This document shows positions 19,000-27,671 of a stretch of 64,000 nt of DNA, in pieces. Position numbers and translations under genes: made by a program. The first letter of the stretch is position 1, and every line of letters begins with the position of its first letter. The DNA lies in the NCBI GenBank assembly GCA_023381535.1, contig JAMCSN010000231.1, positions 59,902 to 123,901 of the forward strand. The letters run 5' to 3'. The notes under the pieces were generated by a model. That model was not told the DNA's origin and made no database searches. It was given only the letters and a program-made list of their open reading frames with translations. Source of the DNA: Bacteroidota bacterium. Its GTDB lineage: Bacteria > Bacteroidota > Ignavibacteria > Ignavibacteriales > Melioribacteraceae.

Positions 19000-20002
19000 G
19001 TGAAAAATTGTACGGTGGTTTATATACTTTTTTTTCAGTGATGATCGCTGTAATCAAATTGTGAGGTGTCACATCGAACGCGGGACAGTAAGCCGGATAT
19101 TCATCGCGCGTAATTTGCTTATCACCGATGCGCGTCAGCTCGCGGTGGTCTCGTTCCTCGATTTTGATGTGGCTGCCGTCAGGGCAAAGTTGATCAATCG
19201 AAGTGGATGGTGCTGCGATATAGAACGGAATGTTATGATGCTTGCACAAAACGGCAAGGTTGTATGTGCCGATTTTATTTGCCGAGTCGCCGTTTGCGGA
19301 AATTCTATCGGCGCCGACAATTACCAAATCAATTTTATTCTGCTGCATCAGAAACGCCGCAGTTGAATCTGTGTTGATTGAGAACGGAATTCCGTACTTG
19401 TCTAACTCCCACGCCGTTAATCGCGATCCTTGAAGCAAAGGACGAGTTTCATCGGCATAAACAAATTCCACCAAACCGTTTTCAAAAGCTTTACGAATCA
19501 CGTTAACTGCAGTTCCGTCACCTGAAGTTGCGAGTGCGCCAGCATTGCAGTGAGTGAGCACGCGACTTTTTTTGCTGAAAACTTGGAGACCGTTGTTTGC
19601 GATTAAATCGCAAAGTCTTATATCATCCTCATGAATAGTTCGGGCACGTTCCAGAAGTTGTTCGTATAAATGACTTGCGTTGTTTTGATCAAAAACTTTT
19701 TTGATTTCATTCAGCGCAAAAAAAAGATTTACTGCGGTTGGTCTTGTCGCTGCTAATCTATCGAAAGCTATGGGAAATATTTTCTTTTGTTCAGAAGTCG
19801 GGACTTCTTTAATAGATAGAGCCAATCCGTACGCAGCAGCAACACCGATTGCGGGTGCGCCCCTCACTTCAAGCCGCTCTATCGCTAGAGCGATTCTTTC
19901 ATAATCATCGGTTGAAATAATTTCTTCGGCTAACGGAAGTTTCGTTTGATTGATAAAGAAAAGTTTGCCGTCTTTGAATTCAACCGCGCGAATTGTTTTC
20001 AT
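18992..20002 (-). CDS. mtnA: S-methyl-5-thioribose-1-phosphate isomerase
   Basis: A 336-residue aldose-ketose isomerase of the eIF2B-like fold that converts methylthioribose 1-phosphate to the ribulose form in methionine salvage; some members also act on 5-deoxyribose 1-phosphate. Motifs include RGAPAIGVAAAYG, LTHCNAGALATSGDGTA (catalytic Cys), ADETRPLLQGSRLTAWEL and GADRISANGDSANKIGTYNLA (catalytic Asp). I choose the ATG at 20002 (MKTIRAVEF), which starts 1 bp after the kinase stop; an upstream in-frame start at 20035 would overlap that gene by 32 bp. Other salvage genes are absent. Confidence 0.94.
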   Translation of the reverse strand: MKTIRAVEFKDGKLFFINQTKLPLAEEIISTDDYERIALAIERLEVRGAPAIGVAAAYGLALSIKEVPTSEQKKIFPIAFDRLAATRPTAVNLFFALNEIKKVFDQNNASHLYEQLLERARTIHEDDIRLCDLIANNGLQVFSKKSRVLTHCNAGALATSGDGTAVNVIRKAFENGLVEFVYADETRPLLQGSRLTAWELDKYGIPFSINTDSTAAFLMQQNKIDLVIVGADRISANGDSANKIGTYNLAVLCKHHNIPFYIAAPSTSIDQLCPDGSHIKIEERDHRELTRIGDKQITRDEYPAYCPAFDVTPHNLITAIITEKKVYKPPYNFSHV

Positions 20003-20003
20003 T

Positions 20004-20912
20004 TTAATTGAAACTGGATAGCTCTCTGAACTCAATGAATCGATTGTGAATTTCCAAGAAGCTCAAATTCTCCAATCCTTTTGTGCTGAATTTTTCAACG
20101 CAGAACGACGCCATAACACTGCCGTAAACCACAGCGCGTTTCAAATTCTCGAACGAAAATTCCATATTCTTGTGAAGATAACCAGTGAACCCGCCGGCAA
20201 AAGCGTCTCCGGCGCCGGTCGGATCAAAAATGTTTTCCATCGGGTATGCCGGCGCAGAAAAAATTGTATTCTCTCCGAACAACAATGCGCCGTGTTCGCC
20301 TTTCTTGATGATCAAATACTTCGGTCCCATCTCGGAAATAATCCTTGCAGCTTTAATGAGATTCGGTTCGTTAGATAACAAGCGGGCTTCGGAATCATTG
20401 ATGATAAGCACGTTTACTCTTTTCAAAACTTTTATCAAATCTGCCTTTGATCGGTCTATCCAAAAATTCATTGTGTCGCAAACGACAAACTTTGGATTCT
20501 CAAGTTGATCGAGCACGTTAATCTGGAGCTGTGGCGCAATATTTCCGAGAATCACAAAACTGCTTTTCTTTTCTTTAGCCGGAATTATCGGATTAAACTT
20601 TTCGAAAACATTCAATTCAGTGAAAAGAGAATCGCGCACGTTCAAATCGTAATGATATTTGCAACCGTACCGGAAAGTTTTAGCGCCTTTAACAATTTGC
20701 AAACCTTCCAAATCCACGTTATGATCTTCCAGCATTTTGATATGCTCATCCGGAAAATCATCGCCGACAACACCGACAATAGAAACCGGGCCGGAGAAAT
20801 AACTTGCTGCAAGCGAAATGTATGTTGTTGAACCGCCAAGTGCATTTGTTACTTTATCAAACGGGGTCTCGATATCATCCAGACCGATAGAACCAACAAT
20901 TAGAAGTCCCAA
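20004..20912 (-). CDS. PfkB-family sugar or nucleoside kinase
   Basis: A 302-residue ribokinase-like kinase. I place the start at the TTG at 20910-20912 with an AAAAAGGG ribosome-binding site; the longer frame to 21071 runs backwards through a palindromic repeat and gives an un-family-like N-terminus. The N-terminal substrate motif GGSTTYISLAASYF and the C-terminal DPTGAGDAFAGGF (anion hole and catalytic Asp) are clear. Adjacency to mtnA (1 bp gap) raises methylthioribose, adenosine or deoxyribose as possible substrates, but the sequence alone does not decide. Confidence 0.9.
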   Translation of the reverse strand: MGLLIVGSIGLDDIETPFDKVTNALGGSTTYISLAASYFSGPVSIVGVVGDDFPDEHIKMLEDHNVDLEGLQIVKGAKTFRYGCKYHYDLNVRDSLFTELNVFEKFNPIIPAKEKKSSFVILGNIAPQLQINVLDQLENPKFVVCDTMNFWIDRSKADLIKVLKRVNVLIINDSEARLLSNEPNLIKAARIISEMGPKYLIIKKGEHGALLFGENTIFSAPAYPMENIFDPTGAGDAFAGGFTGYLHKNMEFSFENLKRAVVYGSVMASFCVEKFSTKGLENLSFLEIHNRFIEFRELSSFN

Positions 20913-20975
20913 AGCAAATCCCTTTTTCTTTTTTGAATAATTAAATATAAGAAAAATATTGTAGATCAAACTTTG

Positions 20976-21061
20976 ATTGTAGAGCGAACAGTCTGTTCGC
21001 TCAGAATTAAGCAAACAACTCTTATATTTAGTTTGAGCGAGCAAGCTGCTCGCTCTACAAT
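20976..21061. repeat. Nested palindromic (REP/BIME-like) element
   Basis: A 12-bp perfect inverted repeat, ATTGTAGAGCGA (20976-20987) and TCGCTCTACAAT (21050-21061), frames two further palindromes: AGCGAACA-GTC-TGTTCGCT and GAGCGAGCA-AGC-TGCTCGCTC. The right arm supplies the last codon and the TAG stop of the Nudix gene. The element sits between the Nudix gene and the kinase gene and could act as a transcript end or mRNA-stabilising structure. Confidence 0.85.
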
Positions 21062-21516
21062 TGAATTTCAACGAACTTTAAAAAGCTTTTTTGATTTGTA
21101 AAATATTCGTAAATGATATCGACGGACTTTCTTTGTCCGGGCCACGCCAGTAATTTTTTCGCTTCCGTCTTTTTTACCCATTTAAAATCAGAATGTTCCT
21201 CAGAAATTTTAACTTGGCTGCGTGGACTTACCAGTGCAGCAAAAACCGGAATTAACCAAACGTTATCTTGTTCCGGCAAGTAAAAAGAATTTATGTTCGG
21301 CACAACCCAAAATTTGATCGGCGTTAAATTTGTTTCTTCTTTTATTTCTCTTAACGCCGTCTTAAATGCTTTTTCATTTTGATGAACAGCTCCGGTAACC
21401 ATTTGCCACAAGCCGGGATACTTTTCATTTTGAGCGCGCTTCAAAAGAAGAAATTCCAAATCATTATTCTTGATTCTGAAAACATGCGCTTCAATTAATT
21501 TCGAAACAATCTTCAT
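21055..21516 (-). CDS. Nudix hydrolase
   Basis: A 153-residue pyrophosphohydrolase. The Nudix box is intact: GAVHQNEKAFKTALREIKEETNL (written G-x5-E-x7-REUxEExGU), near residue 42. The N-terminal VFRIKNNDLEFLLLKRAQNEKYPGLWQMVTGA resembles the dATP/dihydroneopterin triphosphate pyrophosphatase (NudB) type. The final Leu codon and TAG stop come from the adjoining palindromic element, so the original C-terminus may have been slightly altered. The substrate is not known. Confidence 0.88.
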   Translation of the reverse strand: MKIVSKLIEAHVFRIKNNDLEFLLLKRAQNEKYPGLWQMVTGAVHQNEKAFKTALREIKEETNLTPIKFWVVPNINSFYLPEQDNVWLIPVFAALVSPRSQVKISEEHSDFKWVKKTEAKKLLAWPGQRKSVDIIYEYFTNQKSFLKFVEIQL

Positions 21517-21552
21517 AATTGAGTCTTGATAATTATTGCTTGATAGTTGATA

Positions 21553-24500
21553 CTAAAAATACGCTTTTGCTTCCGCACGCATTGTTTGAATTACCCGGCT
21601 GTCTCCTTGGAGTCTTGCATCGTAACTAAGTGAAGTCTGGATAAAACTTGTCAACCGGTAATCAAATAATGCTCTCCAAAAATAGTTTTTCCCGATAACA
21701 TTTCCTCTCGTTATTTCGAACGGTATGTTATAAGCGTTTGTTGTAGATGTGAGTTCCGTCCGCTCTCCTTCAATTCTTAATCTACCGAAATTTTCAAAAG
21801 AGAAATTGAGGCGCAGCGTAATCGAATTTATGTTAACTGTCGTCGGAACCGCCGGATAATTATCCACACTTTGAGCCGTTTCAATTTTTAAACCGGTTTC
21901 GATATTTTGAACCGGTCTATATGAAAAATCCGTCGAGAAACTATTCCGCGTAACTTCCCTTGCCCGGTTTGTTGATGGAGGCGAAATCATGTTATCGTTT
22001 TGACTGACAACTTCAGTTTGGTTGCTGACTTCCTCAATCATTTTAAATCTTATTCTCAAACCTCGTTCGCTGAAGTATCCGCGTTCAACTCCGCCGCTGT
22101 ATTGGTTCAGCGATTTACGCTGCGTGTATCGGACACGGATCGAAAAATTATTTCTGTTTTGAAACAGATTGAAATCGTTCTGAAAAGTCTGAGTGCCGCG
22201 AAGTGTGGTGGAGTCGTTCAAAAACTTGGACAGATTCATTAAATAAATTTGTTTTGTATCGGAGATATTGCTGTTCTCTTCAACTCGCCAAAACGTTTCG
22301 GCTGAGAGAGGTTTCAAAATAGTTGACCAGAATCCGTCACCTCTTACCGCACGGCTGAAATCAACCCTCCACCGCGTATTTGTCTTTAGATCAATCACCG
22401 GGTAAAGTTTATCAGTCGGAATTGTGATCAAGATATAATCGCCGTCGTAAGCGGTAAGCTGAAATTCGTTTTCATCCGGTATTCCGTTGTTGTTTAGATC
22501 GCCAAGAAAGATGTAGTTTCCTGTTCCCTTCGTAACTTTCACAAATACTTTTTGTAACCGTGCAGTTTGTTCAGTTGCAGCTTGATAGTAGAGAGCACCG
22601 GTAATAAATCCGCCGCCAAGGTTAAATCTGCTTTGAGATAAGAGAAGCACCGTTTGGTTATCCGTAAATCCTTTTTGTTTGAACTCATCGGCAAACTTTT
22701 TATTTCTGAAAGTAAGACTGATGCTCGTGTTGAATTCTCTTAACCCTTTGTAATTTGCCCGAAACTGTTCCATGGCTGATGTAGATTGCTTCAGAAGTAC
22801 GCCGTTCAGCGGGAAGTATTCGTCGCGCAATGAATATCCAACTTTGAAATCTAAACCGGAAGAATTAGTGTACTCGATGAATGGAGCGGTCTCAACGTAA
22901 CGAAGACTCGTTAACAACAGACTGTCCTTGCTCGCAAGTTTATCTTCTTTATTTTCGTAAAGAAAATCTATTCCCGGTTTGAATGAGCCAAAGGAATAAA
23001 ATGCGCTGCCGTTCTGCCGCATCCAATGAGTAAGTGTGCCTTGATTTTTCGAATCGACGTTATCAATCACATAATTGAATTTATAATTCTTGCCATCTGC
23101 GAAGTTGAGCTCCGAAAAAATTCTGTTTGAATTGAATGTGCCCCCTTCTTTTAAATAGCCGTACTTGGTATTCAAGGAAAGATTACTGAGCGGAGAATAA
23201 TTTAATTCCGCCTCGCGTAAAATCTGATCTTCCGAAATCTGATCGGGTAAATTGTAATAACGGTTGAACTCAACTGCATCAATTCTATCGAGCGATGTAA
23301 ACCGGCTTTGAATGAATCTGTCCTTCAAACTCAATCCGACTTTTCCAAGCGACACACCGCCAATGCCGATTTCTCTCGGACTGATATTGAGAAAAACTTT
23401 CCTCGCATAACCAAAATCTTGCGACTTATTCAAATCCGAAAACAAATTTTTATTCCAATCGCTGCCGGAAAATTCTGCAGTTAAATTTATTCCGTCGGAT
23501 AAAGTTGCATCAAGTGACAAGTTTCCCAACTGTTTTAGCTCCGGCATCGGTAAAAAAATTAACGGAAGGTACGAGCCTTGTTTTATTCCGGCGAATTTGT
23601 AATTCCCCAAACTTTCTTTGGAGTAATCTCCGCTGCCGTCGCCGACATAAGTAAACGAAACATTATAGATTGACGCCGTGTTGCCCGGAGCGTATCTATA
23701 ATAAGTGTACGGCTGAGAATTAATTGTTGTATCTATCCGTGAATAGATGCCTTGAATTTTTCCGGTTGAATCTGCCGGCGCGAGCGCAACTCCAGATTTG
23801 ACCGCAGCATTTCTATCGTTTCCGGCTTGCCTAAGAATTGCCATGTCTCCGTCACTGAAAGTATATTCAATCGGATTGTTCTGATCATCACCCTCTCGGA
23901 AGTAACCGATACCAATTTTCAGTTTGTCGTTTAAGACCTTGGTTGAAAAATCGGCTCCGAAGAAATTCCGTTTGAAACTTTGATCGGTATATTCAAAATC
24001 GATTGAAATTCTGCTGGCAGAAGTGATCAACCTCTTGGGCGTGAAAGTTACTTCGGCATTGGAGTAATCTATTATATAGTCGTTGTTCTCGCCCCGTTTC
24101 ATTTGTTCGCCGTCAACATAAACGCGTTCGCTACCCGCAATCAAAATAATAGCGCGCTCGTTATTAATTCCCACCAAACGATACGGACCCTGATTTCCAT
24201 CCTGTCCGTTGAAACGATTCGTATTAAACTTTCCGCGCGAACCGGCAAGTGCAATTGCACCTTTCGTGTTTCCGAAATTGAATTCACCTTTCAATCCTTG
24301 CAGCTTTCTATTGATACTTGAGAACTCATTGTCTTTTACGTTGAGGTCGTAATCGCCGAATGTTCCGACAGCATTTTTATGACGCAGTTCTATGAATACT
24401 TTGTCGAGCTCGTCAAGGGTCTCAGTATTTCCTTCGGGCTGAATAGGAGTGTTCTCATCAGTGAGTGCGGCAACGATGTCAATGTCGTCCGAAAGTTTTC

Positions 24501-25020
24501 CTGAAAGCTGCAAACGCAATCCGCTGTTCAATTGAAAATCACGATTGGTTCCGAATGTGAATCCTCTTACAATAGCACCGCTCTTCTGAATACCTTTGCC
24601 GAATATTGATTCAGTAGTCAGCGGTTCGGAAACCATCTTTAGAGTTTTAACCGTGTCTTTGAATTTGTCGTCGTAATTCAAAACTAAATTTCTGCGTTTG
24701 TATTCCCGCTTCAAATTCAATTTTACAGTTTGGTAGTAAATTATGATTGTATCGATCAAAGAATATTGCAAGTCATTTGAAAGTGAAAACGTTCCGGTTG
24801 CGTAATCGATCTTGTAATCTTTGGGTTTAAGAAATTTTCCGTGCAAATATAATTTTTCAGAAAAAGGGACAATGTTGAGTGCAGAAATCTTGTAAGAGTT
24901 GTTAAGATTTACATGCAGAGTATCTTTCACAAAATCGGATTGAGCGGACTGCGCTATCAGAACCGATTGCAAAGATAAAATTGTATATAGAAATGCTGCG
25001 TTGAGAAGAATTTTTTTCAA
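21553..25020 (-). CDS. Large outer-membrane beta-barrel protein of unknown function
   Basis: An 1155-residue exported protein I do not recognise by name. A signal peptide (ILLNAAFLYTILSLQSVLIAQS) is followed by a short sandwich-like domain, a segment with SGAIVRGFTFGTNRDFQLNSGLRLQLSG (similar to barrel entry strands), and hundreds of residues of alternating polar/hydrophobic strands ending ...MRAEAKAYF, a usual barrel C-terminus. RVYVDGEQMKRGENNDYIIDYSNAEVTF recalls SprA-like secretion-channel proteins, but it is half the size of SprA. A calcium-loop-like DLNNNGIPDENEF is near residue 845. It stands alone between the Nudix gene and the efflux locus. Outer-membrane location is inferred. Confidence 0.75.
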   Translation of the reverse strand: MKKILLNAAFLYTILSLQSVLIAQSAQSDFVKDTLHVNLNNSYKISALNIVPFSEKLYLHGKFLKPKDYKIDYATGTFSLSNDLQYSLIDTIIIYYQTVKLNLKREYKRRNLVLNYDDKFKDTVKTLKMVSEPLTTESIFGKGIQKSGAIVRGFTFGTNRDFQLNSGLRLQLSGKLSDDIDIVAALTDENTPIQPEGNTETLDELDKVFIELRHKNAVGTFGDYDLNVKDNEFSSINRKLQGLKGEFNFGNTKGAIALAGSRGKFNTNRFNGQDGNQGPYRLVGINNERAIILIAGSERVYVDGEQMKRGENNDYIIDYSNAEVTFTPKRLITSASRISIDFEYTDQSFKRNFFGADFSTKVLNDKLKIGIGYFREGDDQNNPIEYTFSDGDMAILRQAGNDRNAAVKSGVALAPADSTGKIQGIYSRIDTTINSQPYTYYRYAPGNTASIYNVSFTYVGDGSGDYSKESLGNYKFAGIKQGSYLPLIFLPMPELKQLGNLSLDATLSDGINLTAEFSGSDWNKNLFSDLNKSQDFGYARKVFLNISPREIGIGGVSLGKVGLSLKDRFIQSRFTSLDRIDAVEFNRYYNLPDQISEDQILREAELNYSPLSNLSLNTKYGYLKEGGTFNSNRIFSELNFADGKNYKFNYVIDNVDSKNQGTLTHWMRQNGSAFYSFGSFKPGIDFLYENKEDKLASKDSLLLTSLRYVETAPFIEYTNSSGLDFKVGYSLRDEYFPLNGVLLKQSTSAMEQFRANYKGLREFNTSISLTFRNKKFADEFKQKGFTDNQTVLLLSQSRFNLGGGFITGALYYQAATEQTARLQKVFVKVTKGTGNYIFLGDLNNNGIPDENEFQLTAYDGDYILITIPTDKLYPVIDLKTNTRWRVDFSRAVRGDGFWSTILKPLSAETFWRVEENSNISDTKQIYLMNLSKFLNDSTTLRGTQTFQNDFNLFQNRNNFSIRVRYTQRKSLNQYSGGVERGYFSERGLRIRFKMIEEVSNQTEVVSQNDNMISPPSTNRAREVTRNSFSTDFSYRPVQNIETGLKIETAQSVDNYPAVPTTVNINSITLRLNFSFENFGRLRIEGERTELTSTTNAYNIPFEITRGNVIGKNYFWRALFDYRLTSFIQTSLSYDARLQGDSRVIQTMRAEAKAYF

Positions 25021-25090
25021 AGATTTGTTTTAATTATTTCAGTAGAATAAATCTAAACGTATGCTCCTTTTAATTCAACTGAATAATCCG

Positions 25091-26323
25091 TTACTCGTAT
25101 CGTAGCGCTTCGATCGGGTCCAAGTTTGCCGCTTTCATTGCCGGATAAACCCCGAACACAAGACCAACAAATGTTGTGACAAGCAGACCGATAATAATCC
25201 ATTCAATAGGCAAGACAACAGGTACGCCAAGCTGCAACGCAACAAGATTGCCTGCTAACACTCCGGTAAGAATTCCTATTAGTCCCCCGAACCAACTGAG
25301 CGAGACAGCTTCTATTACAAACTGCGTGAGAATAGATTTTCTCCTCGCCCCAATAGCTTTTCGAATTCCGATTTCTCTGGTTCTTTCTGTAACGCTCACA
25401 AGCATTATGTTCATAATTCCAACACCGGCGGCAAGTAACGCAATGAATGCTACAATTCCGGCGCCTAACTTAAAATATTTTGTAAGATCATTGAATTGTG
25501 CTATGAGTTGATCGTTTGTGATGATTTCAAAATCGTTTTCTTCGCCAACAGGAACCCTTCTGATTTTACGTAGAGCTCCGATAACTTCATCCATGGTTTT
25601 CTCTATCAGCTTGTCGCTTGCTGCCATTACAACAAATGAGACGCTTCTTTCGGTTCCGAAACATTTTTCAAATGTGCCGAGTGGAATGCAAATATAGTTA
25701 TCTTGAGATTGACCTAAGATCGAACCTCGTTTTTCAAATACACCAACGACTTCAAAATTGAAATTACTGATTTTTATCTGCTGACCAATCGGATCTATGT
25801 TGTTCTTGAATAGTGCGTCTTTTATATCTGTTCCGATGACTGCCGTAAACTTGGAGTATTCGTAATCTGTCCTCGATAAATTTCTGCCTGCGCCAATTTT
25901 CAAGTCTCTCGCAATGAAAAGTTCTTGATTAACTCCTACTATAGGAATATTCGGATTGGTTTTTTCGTTGTTAAAGCGGACAATCTTACCACCCACATAT
26001 ATAGAAATTCCGAGCGCAACAGGCAACGAAGTCATCGCTCTGAGCCGGTCTCCTTCTTCAATAGTTAAATTTTTTCTATTGCGATATTCGCGCATTGCAC
26101 TGTGTCCGCCGGTTTGAAAAGCAGGCCACTTCTGAACAACGAAACTATTAGTGCCAATTGAATTGAAAACATCTTCAACACTTTTTTGGATTGCACTGAT
26201 AGCGGTCATCACAATTATGATGGAGAACAAACCTACTGCAATTCCAAGAAGAGTAAGTATTGAACGAAGTTTACTTCCTTTAATGGAAGAATAAGCGAGT
26301 TTAATACTTTCAAATAGCTGCAT
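25091..26323 (-). CDS. MacB/FtsX-type ABC permease, pair B second member
   Basis: A 410-residue permease with the MacB architecture: an N-terminal helix (LRSILTLLGIAVGLFSIIIV), a periplasmic MacB_PCD domain (residues about 45-250), then three C-terminal FtsX helices with the conserved VSVTERTREIGIRKAIGARR coupling loop and a terminal LDPIEALRYE. I use the ATG at 26321-26323 with a GAGGT ribosome-binding site; a GTG at 26335 would overlap the previous stop. It is most similar in layout to the permease at 27672-28904 (shared QKWPA..TGG segment). It needs an external ATPase, probably the one at 30151. Confidence 0.9.
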   Translation of the reverse strand: MQLFESIKLAYSSIKGSKLRSILTLLGIAVGLFSIIIVMTAISAIQKSVEDVFNSIGTNSFVVQKWPAFQTGGHSAMREYRNRKNLTIEEGDRLRAMTSLPVALGISIYVGGKIVRFNNEKTNPNIPIVGVNQELFIARDLKIGAGRNLSRTDYEYSKFTAVIGTDIKDALFKNNIDPIGQQIKISNFNFEVVGVFEKRGSILGQSQDNYICIPLGTFEKCFGTERSVSFVVMAASDKLIEKTMDEVIGALRKIRRVPVGEENDFEIITNDQLIAQFNDLTKYFKLGAGIVAFIALLAAGVGIMNIMLVSVTERTREIGIRKAIGARRKSILTQFVIEAVSLSWFGGLIGILTGVLAGNLVALQLGVPVVLPIEWIIIGLLVTTFVGLVFGVYPAMKAANLDPIEALRYE

Positions 26324-26331
26324 AAAATACC

Positions 26332-27567
26332 TCACTCATATCGCAGTGCATCCACAGGGTCTAACTTTGAAGCTCTCATTGCAGGCAGAATTCCGGAGAT
26401 AACTCCAACCACTGCGGAAATAATTAGCGCAAGCGCAACAACATTCAACGGCATTGCAGTTGGCAAAAATTGATTTATGACAAGACTTAACGGGAACGAT
26501 ATCATCAGACCGATGATTCCTCCCAGCACACAAAGTAAAGCCGCTTCTGTGAGAAACTGCAATAAAATAGACCAAGTCTTTGCCCCGATAGCTTTCCGAA
26601 TGCCGATTTCTTTTGTACGTTCGGTTACGGAGACAAACATTATGTTCATAATTCCGATTGCACCGACAAATAATGAAAGTGCAGTGATGACAACTCCGGC
26701 TATTGCCACAACACCAATAGTTTTGTCGTACATCTCTTTCAATGCTTCTTGCTGATTAATAGCAAAATCATCCGGCTGACCAGGCGGAACTTTTCTAATA
26801 ACACGCATCGCGGCTCTAATTTCTTCGCGTGCGTCATCTAACTTTGTCACGTCGCCAACTTTAATATCAATTCTTAATCTACCGTGCCTGTTGCTGATTG
26901 TACTTTCCAATGTTCTGAGCGGCATAATTATTTGACCATCCATGCTGAACCCGCCGAGAAAACCGCTGCCCTGTTTTTCCAAAACGCCAACAACTTTAAA
27001 CGGTGTGCCGTTGATCTTAATTTGCCGGTTGATTGGATCTTCGAACGGAAACAATTCTTTTCTAATATCCTGCCCGACCACACAAACCCGTCTTGCTGCT
27101 TGAACTTCGACATCTGTAATGAATCTTCCTTCGACCAAAACCAATTGCGCTGTTCTCTGATATTCTTCAGTGGAACCGTAAATCAGACTTGCATTGATTG
27201 ATCTTCCTTCTCTCACACAAGTTGCGCCGAACGTAGTTTTTGTTGGCGCCATCGCTTCGTAGTTCTTCAGAACAACGCGTAGTTTTTCATACTGTTCAAG
27301 CGTTATATCTTTTCTGTTTCGGAATAAAGCCCAATTGCCCATAGCCATCCACGGAAATTTATCTACATAAAGAACATCGCTGCCAAAAGATGAAATCGAG
27401 CTGATGAAAGCATCCCGGAGTCCGACAATGGCTGTTGACATGGTTGTAACTGCAACGATCCCAATAATAATGCCGAGAGTAGTTAATACAGATCTAAGTT
27501 TATTTGCCCGGATTGATCTAACGGCAATAGAAAGGATTTCACGAAATTCAATGAGATACAGTTTCAT
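26332..27567 (-). CDS. MacB/FtsX-type ABC permease, pair B first member
   Basis: A 411-residue permease with one N-terminal helix (LRSVLTTLGIIIGIVAVTTM), a periplasmic domain and three C-terminal helices; the coupling loop is VSVTERTKEIGIRKAIGAKT and the end is LDPVDALRYE. It resembles the permease at 28904-30142 (IRANK, TLGI, GSD.LY.DK segments) more than its direct neighbours. It leads a two-gene unit that begins after a strong terminator, so it probably has its own promoter. Substrate unknown. Confidence 0.9.
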   Translation of the reverse strand: MKLYLIEFREILSIAVRSIRANKLRSVLTTLGIIIGIVAVTTMSTAIVGLRDAFISSISSFGSDVLYVDKFPWMAMGNWALFRNRKDITLEQYEKLRVVLKNYEAMAPTKTTFGATCVREGRSINASLIYGSTEEYQRTAQLVLVEGRFITDVEVQAARRVCVVGQDIRKELFPFEDPINRQIKINGTPFKVVGVLEKQGSGFLGGFSMDGQIIMPLRTLESTISNRHGRLRIDIKVGDVTKLDDAREEIRAAMRVIRKVPPGQPDDFAINQQEALKEMYDKTIGVVAIAGVVITALSLFVGAIGIMNIMFVSVTERTKEIGIRKAIGAKTWSILLQFLTEAALLCVLGGIIGLMISFPLSLVINQFLPTAMPLNVVALALIISAVVGVISGILPAMRASKLDPVDALRYE

Positions 27568-27591
27568 AATACCAAGCCCTTATAGCACGCA

Positions 27592-27599
27592 CAAATATA
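27592..27599 (-). promoter_or_regulatory. Possible -7 promoter element for permease pair B
   Basis: The minus strand reads TATATTTG, an exact TAnnTTTG match to the Bacteroidota -7 consensus, 25 bp before the ATG at 27567. A matching -33 TTTG is not seen at the usual distance; that position is occupied by the T tract of the terminator. The call rests on this motif and on the terminator upstream. Confidence 0.4.
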
Positions 27600-27615
27600 A
27601 TTTTATAATTTAAAA

Positions 27616-27649
27616 TAAAAAAAACGGTTTCAAATTTTATTGAAACCGC
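27616..27649 (-). terminator. Strong rho-independent terminator between the two permease pairs
   Basis: On the minus strand CGGTTTCAA-TAAAAT-TTGAAACCG is followed by eight T. The 9-bp perfect stem and T tract sit just after the permease at 27672 and ahead of the pair at 25091-27567, so the efflux operon is divided into two transcription units here, perhaps with some read-through. Confidence 0.9.
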
Positions 27650-27671
27650 TTCGCTGCTCGAAACTTAAACT

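Noticed and set aside
20913..21071. Extended N-terminus of the PfkB kinase
   Set aside because: It reads through a palindromic repeat and into the Nudix gene; the TTG at 20912 fits the family.
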